NCBI GenBank assembly: GCA_937907485.1
Contig: CALESR010000310.1
Span: 1-15,127 of the forward strand
DNA length: 15,127 bases
DNA from: an uncultured Paracoccaceae bacterium
GTDB taxonomy: Bacteria > Pseudomonadota > Alphaproteobacteria > Rhodobacterales > Rhodobacteraceae
Direction of reading: 5' to 3'
Made by a program: the position numbers and the translations under genes. Under the pieces are notes generated by a model. That model was not told the origin of the DNA. It made no database searches and saw nothing but the letters and a program-made list of their open reading frames with translations. Numbering within the stretch: position 1 is the first letter of the stretch; every line of letters begins with the position of its first letter. Positions 5,921 through 11,847 of the stretch are shown in pieces.

Positions 5921-6604
5921 TCAGGTTTGGGGGTTGAACGCCCGCACCGCGTCGCGCAGTGCAATCAGGGCGGCATCACTCGCCTTGCCTTCGGACTCGC
6001 TCCGAACGGCTTTTGCATAACCGACAGAGGCGATCTGCACGGCCAGCGCTTTAGGGACCCCTGCCTCACGCAGGATGTCCTCGAACTCCTTGATCTGCGG
6101 CGGCTCGCCGTCGCGCAGTCGGCGCGCAAATTCAGCCAGCGCGCCGTGTTCTTTGACCGACGTGACGCGCGCCGATTCGTTCATCGGGAACGGCGTCATG
6201 CTGATCTCGGACAAATCGACCTCGATCAGTTGGCGCACGTTGCCGACCTGCTGGCTCTTGACCGTGCGATACCCCATCGACAAACCGCGAACAGCACCGG
6301 CTTTCGACAGCGCCCAGGCTTCGCGGCCCGCAATGGTTTCCAGCACCAGCTTGCCAGCGATCGCAAGGCCGCGGCGGTCTTCCTTCATGTCGGTCAAGAT
6401 TCCGATCGGCTTGTCCATTTGGTGCTGCCACAACATGACCGGCATGGTGCCAGCCTTGGCGTGCCGCGCCAGCGTTTCGGCAAAGGCGCCGGGCATCAAG
6501 CGGTCGCCGCCCAGGTCGACGTTGTTGAAAACCGCGCCATAACCCTTCAGCGTGCCGTCCTCGCCGACCTCTTTCAACTCCAGGTCAAAATCCAGCGTGT
6601 TCAT
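5921..6604 (-). CDS. HK97 family prohead protease (peptidase S78), 227 aa
   Basis: The start LKGYGAVFNNVDLGGDRLMP with GAF soon after is the S78/U35 signature ('G.as.fn.vD.ggDvi.pGAF'). The putative catalytic His61 lies in MLWQHQMDKPIG, Ser109 in AVRGLSMGYR and an acidic residue, Glu133, in VDLSEISMTPFP. These are all expected motifs in the expected order. The domain spans about residues 1-150; the remaining C-terminal ~75 residues are less conserved. The enzyme cleaves the capsid delta domain and itself within the prohead. The ATG at 6604 overlaps the portal stop as ATGA. It lies between portal and capsid, the classical order. Confidence 0.95.
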   Translation of the reverse strand: MNTLDFDLELKEVGEDGTLKGYGAVFNNVDLGGDRLMPGAFAETLARHAKAGTMPVMLWQHQMDKPIGILTDMKEDRRGLAIAGKLVLETIAGREAWALSKAGAVRGLSMGYRTVKSQQVGNVRQLIEVDLSEISMTPFPMNESARVTSVKEHGALAEFARRLRDGEPPQIKEFEDILREAGVPKALAVQIASVGYAKAVRSESEGKASDAALIALRDAVRAFNPQT

Positions 6605-7830
6605 TCCGCACCCCCTTGCTGGCGGCCGTCCAGCGACACATTCTGTGCCTGCACGGTCAGCGTGTCGCCGCCGGGCATCGCCGGCATGTTTTCAATGCGC
6701 CGCACTTCGTTGCGGGTCATCAACCCGTTGCGCACCATGATCTCATAGAAATTCGCCCGCGACTGGCTGTCGGCGCGCAACAGGCCTTCCACCACGAACT
6801 CGGCCTTCAAACCGGCGCGCTGACCGGGCTCGATCAGCGACCGACTGATCGCCTGCTCGATCCGCACCAGATAGGGGCGCAGCGCAAAGGTCAGAAACCC
6901 GATCAATTGCTGCTCCAGACCGGTGCCCCAGCTGGTGGTCTTTTCAGTGTGTCCGATCATGAACGGCGGCACCCGGAACCAGCGGCAGATTTCCTCGACC
7001 TGAAACGAGCGGGTCTGCAGAAACTGCGCATCCTCAGGGGTCATCGTCACTGGCTGGAATTTCATTCCCGCCTCGAACACCATCACCCCGCCAGCCTTGT
7101 CCGATCCGACGAAGGGCGCGACGATGTTTTTCTGCAACTGCTCGCGTTGCTCTGGCGTCAAAACCTTGTCGACCATCAGCACGCCAGACGGGCGAACCCC
7201 ATTGGCGAACATGGCCGAGGCAAAGCCATCGGCTGCCATGGCGGACCCCATCGAATGCCGCGCGAAACTCAGCGTCGACAGTCCGACATCGCCCGCACCC
7301 CCGAACCCGCGAACGTGGAAAATCTCGTCCTCGGTGTAGACCCTCAACCCGGTGGGCGCGGAATACTCATACCGTCGGGATCCGTCCCGGTTGCGCTTGA
7401 CGGCCATCTGGTCGCAGCGCAGCGGCGTCAGCGACACCAGACGCTTTCCCATCCGGTCCTTCAGGGCATAGGCATTGCCCCACAGAACCAGCGACATCAT
7501 CACGCCTTCCCAGAACTCAACGGCGGTGAAATCATAATGCGGCGCATCGTGCAGCAGCGTGAACAGCGAATTTTCGCGCGCCACGCGGCGGTCACCCGAC
7601 GGGGCGGTCTCATAGAGCATCAGCGGCAGCGTCGCCCCGGTCTCGGACAGCAGCCGCACGCAAGACCAGACCGCCGCCAGTTCCAGCGCATTGTTGGGCC
7701 CCACTGTTTGGCCCGCATTGCTCGACGCAGTCTCGGTCGGGATGACCGGCGTCATGCCGGTTTCGCGACCGGTCAGCAGCCGCCACATCGCCTTGAACCG
7801 CGACGGCGCGGCAGCCGCGGTCTCACGCAC
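6601..7830 (-). CDS. Phage portal protein, HK97 family, 409 aa
   Basis: The sequence contains the typical HK97 portal blocks in order: ALELAAVWSCVRLLSETGAT (residues ~48-67), LPLMLYE, LLHDAPHYDFTAVEFWE, LWGNAYALKDR, a beta-rich clip region with IFHVRGFG, a stem region, and VEEICRWFRVPPFMIGHTEK followed by the C-terminal helices (FYEIMVRNGLMTRNEVRRIE). The protein forms the dodecameric ring at the capsid vertex through which DNA is packed and ejected. Length is in the usual 380-430 range. The GTG at 7830 overlaps the large terminase stop by 8 nt; no strong Shine-Dalgarno precedes it, and internal ATGs a little downstream are possible alternatives. Confidence 0.95.
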   Translation of the reverse strand: MRETAAAAPSRFKAMWRLLTGRETGMTPVIPTETASSNAGQTVGPNNALELAAVWSCVRLLSETGATLPLMLYETAPSGDRRVARENSLFTLLHDAPHYDFTAVEFWEGVMMSLVLWGNAYALKDRMGKRLVSLTPLRCDQMAVKRNRDGSRRYEYSAPTGLRVYTEDEIFHVRGFGGAGDVGLSTLSFARHSMGSAMAADGFASAMFANGVRPSGVLMVDKVLTPEQREQLQKNIVAPFVGSDKAGGVMVFEAGMKFQPVTMTPEDAQFLQTRSFQVEEICRWFRVPPFMIGHTEKTTSWGTGLEQQLIGFLTFALRPYLVRIEQAISRSLIEPGQRAGLKAEFVVEGLLRADSQSRANFYEIMVRNGLMTRNEVRRIENMPAMPGGDTLTVQAQNVSLDGRQQGGAE

Positions 7831-9559
7831 GGCGCAACACCACCGGGTTGGACAGGAAGTCGTCGATATTGTCGCCGCCCGCCACCGGGTTTGGCAGCAT
7901 CAGCATCGCGGCATTCATCGTCGCCATGAAGGGGTCGATCTTGGCCGCCCCGGCCGCCTGTTTCGTCACCACCACATTCGACCCTTTCAATTCGGCCTTG
8001 GCGTTTCCAACCGCCCAGGCCATGAGCTCTTGCCCGCAATGGCGCAGGGTCCGATCCTTGACCCGGCGCGGCACGCTGTTGATCGCAGCTTGCAGCTTGT
8101 AACCCTGCGGCACCGTCACCGTGATCGGCTCGCCGATGCCGACCGCCGACAGCGCATCAAGGATCGTCGCAATTCCATAGGCATCGAGGCCGATCCCGTG
8201 CTGTTCGGGGAACAACCCAAGATCGCGGATGCGCGCGCAGATCTCGGCGATCTCGACATCGGCCTGATCGGTGGTGTCGCAGATCACCAAATCGCCTTGC
8301 GCCTCGAAATCGCGCAGCCGCGGCACGATGGATTTCCGCTGCTCCAGAACATCAGGTTGCGCCCAGGCCTTTACCCAATGCAGCCAGCGGCGCGAGCCTT
8401 TTTCACGCCCGATCACCGCCAGCGCACACAGATCATCCAGTCCGCCGCCGTCGATGCCGACCACCACGACCTCCGATCGGCGCAGGATGTCGGTCAGCGT
8501 CAGCCCCGGTTCACCAGCCGCCTGCCAATACCGCGCCCCAGCCCAGGCATCGCCATGCAAGCTCTGCCCGATTTCGACATTCAGAAACTGACTGGCAAAC
8601 ATCACGACCGATTCAATTCCGGTCGCTTCGGCCTTTGCCAACTCCTGTTCCAGCGCCCCCAGATCGACCGATGCGCCGAGGTTCGGGTTCACCAGCGGCC
8701 AGCGCGACCGGTCGCGCCATCCATCCTCGACGGCATCCTCGGGCGGCAGCTCGTAAAGGATCGGCAGCATCGGCAGAACCAGTTCGCCATCGCGAACCCG
8801 CCGAGCCACTGACAGTTTCCCCTTGAAGGCACCAACAGGCGGCGACTTCGACTGCGTCGTGATCGTCAGCATGAAACCGGTGTTTTCCGGGCTCAGCATT
8901 GCGCCGGAAATCTCCAGCATGATCGCCTCGGCGCGTGGATTGTGCGCCAGCTCGTGTAATTCGTCGATCAGTGCGCTGCCGTTCTTGAACCCGGTGACGA
9001 CATCGGTATCTGCCGCCTTGATCGCGATCTCGCACGGGCAGTCGCGGTTCAGCAGTTCGATACGCCGTTGATGGTCGCGCACCTTGAACAACTGGTTCAG
9101 TGCCGTTCCGCTTGGCAAGACCGAGACGTCGATGATGCCTTTGACTTGCCCAAAGGCGATGTCGGCGATCGCCATCCGCGGGGCGATCATGATGAAGCGA
9201 TGATAGGGCGCATCGTTCATCAGGGCCGCGACCACCAGGATCGCTGCGGCGAGGGTCGTCTTGGTGTTCTTCTTCGGGATCATCACGAAGAAGTCGCGAA
9301 TGACCCGAACCCGGGTTTCACTGTCGACGGCACCAAAGATCGCCGCCACCAGGTCAAACGTCCATTGCCGCCCGACCTCGCCAAATGTCGGCTTGCGTGG
9401 CAGGTCGGGAATGCGAAGGCTCTTGAAGATGGTCAGCGCGCGGTCAGCCCGCACCCGGTCCAGCGGCAGCTTCGGAAACAGGCTTTCACCGCGCCGGATA
9501 CGGGTTTTCCAGTCGGGGACTGCCGTTCCCCAACCCGTCGGCAGTAGCGATCCATCCAT
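7823..9559 (-). CDS. terL: Terminase large subunit, 578 aa
   Basis: This is the ATP-driven packaging motor and headful/cos nuclease. The ATPase domain (~residues 85-360) has a deviant Walker A at residues 95-102 (PKKNTKTT, where many relatives have PRKNGKS) and a Walker B at 195-204 (SALIDELHEL, Asp199-Glu200). A coupling-type motif LTITTQSKSP follows. The C-terminal nuclease domain shows GIDGGGLDDLCAL (Asp370), GLDAYG (Asp460) and KIDPFMATMNA (Asp542), consistent with an RNase H-like metal-binding site. The N-terminal segment GRQWTFDLVAAIFG is also typical of the Terminase_1/HK97 group. The ATG at 9559 begins one base after the small subunit stop, and the end overlaps the portal gene. Confidence 0.94.
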   Translation of the reverse strand: MDGSLLPTGWGTAVPDWKTRIRRGESLFPKLPLDRVRADRALTIFKSLRIPDLPRKPTFGEVGRQWTFDLVAAIFGAVDSETRVRVIRDFFVMIPKKNTKTTLAAAILVVAALMNDAPYHRFIMIAPRMAIADIAFGQVKGIIDVSVLPSGTALNQLFKVRDHQRRIELLNRDCPCEIAIKAADTDVVTGFKNGSALIDELHELAHNPRAEAIMLEISGAMLSPENTGFMLTITTQSKSPPVGAFKGKLSVARRVRDGELVLPMLPILYELPPEDAVEDGWRDRSRWPLVNPNLGASVDLGALEQELAKAEATGIESVVMFASQFLNVEIGQSLHGDAWAGARYWQAAGEPGLTLTDILRRSEVVVVGIDGGGLDDLCALAVIGREKGSRRWLHWVKAWAQPDVLEQRKSIVPRLRDFEAQGDLVICDTTDQADVEIAEICARIRDLGLFPEQHGIGLDAYGIATILDALSAVGIGEPITVTVPQGYKLQAAINSVPRRVKDRTLRHCGQELMAWAVGNAKAELKGSNVVVTKQAAGAAKIDPFMATMNAAMLMLPNPVAGGDNIDDFLSNPVVLRRA

Positions 9560-9560
9560 T

Positions 9561-10040
9561 TCAGTGGCGCGGGCTCAACAGAGGGTCGTTCAGGAACAGC
9601 CCTTCAGCGGTTTCCATCGCGGTTTCCTTCTTGCCGCGCGGCAGCGGCCTACGGGTCGCCACGGCAGCGTCCTCGTCGTCATCATCTTGCTTTGCATGGC
9701 CCGCGCGGTCGATCTGCGTCTGGCGCATGTCATCGGAGACCATATCCCGCGCCAGTTTCATCGCCCCAACATTGCCGCTCATCGCCAGGTCGATGGTGCG
9801 CGTGACCATCCGGGCCCGCAACGCATCCCGTGCCCGATCACGCAAACGGAGCTCCCTGTAAAAAACCTTGCGCAGTGTCGGCTGCGAACAACCGATCGCA
9901 TTGGCGATGCGCTCATTCGTCCAACCGAGCGCCAGCAACACTTTGATTGTATTGCTGTTTTCAAGCGTCCAGATGAACGGCGGGCGACCCACGCCCCGCT
10001 CAGGCAGGGGCGGCCATCCGAACAGGCATTCCTGAGCCAC
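9561..10040 (-). CDS. terS: Terminase small subunit, 159 aa
   Basis: The N-terminal half contains a helix-turn-helix (NTIKVLLALGWTNERIANAI followed by GCSQPTLRKVFYRELR, about residues 29-64), the DNA-recognition module that binds cos/pac. After it come helical segments likely to form the oligomer (GNVGAMKLARDMVS), then an acidic stretch (DDDDEDAA) and a basic patch (RRPLPRGKKE), which may contact the large subunit. The frame is open further upstream, but the GTG at 10040 has GGGGAG six bases before it and fits the position after the HNH gene, so I chose it. It lies one base upstream of the large subunit gene. It shares no visible feature that would identify cos or pac packaging. Confidence 0.83.
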   Translation of the reverse strand: MAQECLFGWPPLPERGVGRPPFIWTLENSNTIKVLLALGWTNERIANAIGCSQPTLRKVFYRELRLRDRARDALRARMVTRTIDLAMSGNVGAMKLARDMVSDDMRQTQIDRAGHAKQDDDDEDAAVATRRPLPRGKKETAMETAEGLFLNDPLLSPRH

Positions 10041-10114
10041 GATTTCTCCCCGCCCAATAAAAAATCCACGACTGATAGGGGCGCCGGTCTGGGGCCTTGG
10101 CTTCCACCCGGGGT

Positions 10115-10531
10115 TTACACCCCCCCCCTCGACCAGAGCGACCGCTCCTCGCTCTGCTTGGCGCCGTCGTGACACCCTTTGCAGAGGCACTGCAGGTTGC
10201 CATCAGCCCAGAACAACGCCTCATCGCCCCGATGCGGCCTGCGGTGATCGGCCACCAGCTCTGGCGCGCGCCCCTCGATCAGGTCAGCCCGGCCAATGGC
10301 CTGCAGCGCCCGCGCCTTTGTGGCCAGCGGATGTTCCCATCCGCAGCGCTGACAGGTGAAACCATCCCGCACCAGGATCGACCAGCGCAGCCGTTGCCAC
10401 GCCGCCGTCTTGTATTTGGCCCGGAGCGGACTGGCCGCGTCGCGCGACGCCTCGATGTGATGGTCAACCATCCGACCCAGTCGCGCAGGCAGGGCGCCGA
10501 TCCGTGGCCCGATCGATTTCAATCGCGCCAC
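10115..10531 (-). CDS. HNH homing-type endonuclease beside terminase, 138 aa
   Basis: The core AAWQRLRWSILVRDGFTCQR is the classical N-terminal part of phage HNH proteins, followed by CQRCG (Cys60, Cys63). The HNH motif is LVADHRRPHRGD (His96), then ALFWADGNLQCLCKGCH (Asn112, His121), with Cys115-type and Cys120 residues as the second zinc pair. In HK97 and related cos phages such a protein next to the terminase is needed for DNA maturation (family knowledge). The GTG at 10531 (VARLKSIGPRIG) gives a protein of normal length; upstream in-frame codons would overlap the preceding gene and look non-coding. The last codons cross a run of nine G (10120-10128 on the minus strand). Confidence 0.88.
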   Translation of the reverse strand: MARLKSIGPRIGALPARLGRMVDHHIEASRDAASPLRAKYKTAAWQRLRWSILVRDGFTCQRCGWEHPLATKARALQAIGRADLIEGRAPELVADHRRPHRGDEALFWADGNLQCLCKGCHDGAKQSEERSLWSRGGV

Positions 10532-10550
10532 CGGACCCCCGCAATACGAA

Positions 10551-10580
10551 CCGCCCGCGAGGGGGCTTCCCTGCGGGCGG
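10551..10580 (-). other. Strong stem-loop before the HNH gene start
   Basis: On the minus strand CCGCCCGC pairs perfectly with GCGGGCGG (8 bp), and inside it AGGG pairs with CCCT around a 5-nt loop with one bulged C. It sits in the 94-nt gap between the 248-aa gene and the HNH gene, about 20 nt before the HNH GTG. Only a weak T-rich stretch (TTCGTATTG) follows, so it is not a textbook terminator. It could attenuate readthrough or mark an RNA processing site. Confidence 0.4.
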
Positions 10581-10625
10581 ACCTGTTGATGATGACAAAG
10601 AGCTACCCGCTCAGGTGACGGCCTG

Positions 10626-11372
10626 TCAATCCCCCTTGCGCACCCGCGCCCCCACCGGACCGCGCGCCATCCGGTCCAGCGCCAGCGCCAGCGACGCCCT
10701 GACCGCCTCGCTCGCCCCACCCCGCACCGACAACCCGCAGCGCCGCAGCACCGCCGAGGGCACCAGCCCCTCAAGACACACCCAGTCCACCAGCACCGAC
10801 AGCCGCAGCTGCGCCCGCCCGATCACCGCCACGCCCCCCGCCAGCCCGGCCAGCATCCCGGCGATCACCTCGCCCTCGCGGATCACCGCGTCGATGAAGT
10901 TGCCCTGCCCGCCACCACCACCCCGAACCTCGACCGACAGCCCGCGCATCCCACTGCCCGCGTGCCGCTCGACCAGCGCGGCATAGCGCCGCCCGGTGTC
11001 GATCTGCGCCAGCGTCAGCGGCATCGGCGCCCCGCGCCGCGCGGCCTCATCGGCCATGGCGTCGAACACATCGCGCGCCCGCGCCGCATCGCGGCCCTGA
11101 AAGCCGACGTGCTGGCGCTCGAACCCAGCCGCCGTCGCCCGCATCTCGTAAGGCGCCACCGTCACCAGCCCGCCGCGCGCCGGGGCCAGCGGCACCTCGG
11201 GGCCACAGGACACCGGCGGCGCGGCCCGGAGCCTGATCCAGTCCAGCCGCTCGCCCTCATCCGCCGTCGACAGCACCAGCCCGGCGCGGCGGGCCTCGGT
11301 TTTCAGCACCCCAGCCCGCAGCGCCGCCAGATGCGCCACCACCAAACCCGCGTTTTCCTGCCCGCATTCCAT
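10626..11372 (-). CDS. Unknown protein in late-regulator position, 248 aa
   Basis: I do not recognise a named family. The start MECGQENAGLVVAHLAALRA is well supported, with AAGGA 9 nt upstream of the ATG at 11372. The middle contains LTLAQIDTGRRYAALVERHAGS, a helical region that recurs in alphaproteobacterial phage proteins, then a Gly-rich link (RGGGGGQGNF) before FIDAVIREGEVIAGM. The C-terminus (VLVDWVCLEGLVPSAVLRRC followed by GLSVRGGASEAVRASLALAL) has the spacing of a helix-turn-helix: helix, turn at LVPSA, second helix, then an arginine-containing helix. The gene is the first after the repeat-bearing gap and precedes HNH and terminase genes. A DNA-binding late transcription regulator is therefore plausible, but this is inference from position and secondary-structure reading only. 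Confidence 0.75.
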   Translation of the reverse strand: MECGQENAGLVVAHLAALRAGVLKTEARRAGLVLSTADEGERLDWIRLRAAPPVSCGPEVPLAPARGGLVTVAPYEMRATAAGFERQHVGFQGRDAARARDVFDAMADEAARRGAPMPLTLAQIDTGRRYAALVERHAGSGMRGLSVEVRGGGGGQGNFIDAVIREGEVIAGMLAGLAGGVAVIGRAQLRLSVLVDWVCLEGLVPSAVLRRCGLSVRGGASEAVRASLALALDRMARGPVGARVRKGD

Positions 11373-11426
11373 ATCTTGTGGTCCTTCCCGTTGGTTTTAC
11401 CAGATTTAGGTTTGTGATTTCAGACA

Positions 11427-11446
11427 ATGGGAGGTCAGGGAGGTAA
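11427..11446 (+). repeat. Repeat copy 1 of the GGGAGGTCA array
   Basis: ATGGGAGGTCAGGGAGGTAA reads on the plus strand: two GGGAGGT units in a 9-bp period, framed by AT and AA. A further half copy, AATGGGAGGTC, follows at 11456-11466. Confidence 0.8.
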
Positions 11447-11519
11447 GACAAAACCAATGGGAGGTCGCAAACCAGCCGCCAGACGGAAAAACACAACACG
11501 GTCAGGGAGTTCGCCGCAG

Positions 11520-11550
11520 CATGGGAGGTCAGGGAGGTCAGGGAGGTAAA
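11520..11550 (+). repeat. Repeat copy 2: left arm of a 31-bp inverted repeat
   Basis: This copy has three tandem GGGAGGT units (9-bp period) on the plus strand, beginning CATGGGAGGTCA and ending GGGAGGTAAA. Its reverse complement recurs at 11622-11652 with only two mismatches (GTC versus CTT in the middle of the first unit). The G-runs on this strand could also support a two-layer G-quadruplex. Confidence 0.85.
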
Positions 11551-11621
11551 GCCGCGCCACACATGAACAGCGCCAATCCCCCCTGACCCCGTCTGAAAAG
11601 CGCGCCTCACATACGCGCGGG

Positions 11622-11652
11622 TTTACCTCCCTGACCTCCCTAAGCTCCCATG
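11622..11652 (-). repeat. Repeat copy 3: right arm of the 31-bp inverted repeat
   Basis: Read on the minus strand this begins CATGGGAGCTTAGGGAGGTC and ends GGGAGGTAAA, pairing with 11520-11550 (29 of 31 bases). The spacer between the arms is 71 bases, so a long hairpin or cruciform is possible. Confidence 0.85.
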
Positions 11653-11728
11653 ATCCGGGCCAAGCCCTTGATCCGCCACACCTTGCCCCCGAACCCCGCA
11701 GCCAGCCGCCACCGCCCATCCGGCGCGG

Positions 11729-11749
11729 CTGACCTCCCTGACCTCCCAT
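11729..11749 (-). repeat. Repeat copy 4 of the array, inverted
   Basis: On the minus strand this reads ATGGGAGGTCAGGGAGGTCA plus one base, identical to the first 21 bases of copy 2 after its initial C. With copy 3 it gives two copies in each orientation, facing each other across the gap. Confidence 0.8.
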
Positions 11750-11847
11750 ATCGGCGAGATCGGCGCGGCGGCGTGACCGGGCGATCAGGGCGCCAGCGGG
11801 GCGCGCCTCATGCGGAACCAAGGGGTGCGGGGCATCCGGCACGGGCG

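Larger units (their letters stand above)
11373..11847. other. 475-base gap between helicase and 248-aa gene, rich in short repeats
   Basis: No gene is convincing here. The dominant content is a 9-bp unit GGGAGGTCA and its reverse complement, in at least four fuller copies plus half sites (listed separately). The minus strand from 11851 to 11435 is open for 138 codons with a GTGA overlap to the helicase stop, but the product is low in complexity and its LPDLP repeats simply translate the DNA repeats. The part near 11380-11425 is noticeably A/T-richer than its surroundings and could carry a promoter for the 248-aa gene, although I see no good -10/-35 pair. Confidence 0.6.

Noticed and set aside
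4866..6020. Plus-strand 384-codon frame opposite the capsid gene
   Set aside because: Shadow of the capsid gene, which matches HK97 gp5 over its length.
6616..7929. Plus-strand 437-codon frame opposite the portal gene
   Set aside because: Shadow frame caused by G/C-rich third positions of the portal gene; composition unlike a protein.
10041..10114. Terminator between the HNH and small terminase genes suggested by six T on the minus strand
   Set aside because: No stable stem lies directly before the T-run; the short A/T-rich stretch precedes the small terminase ribosome binding site.
11427..11549. Plus-strand 40-codon frame starting MGGQGGKTKP through repeat copies 1 and 2
   Set aside because: It is made almost wholly of the repeat units; no promoter or ribosome binding site apart from the repeats themselves.
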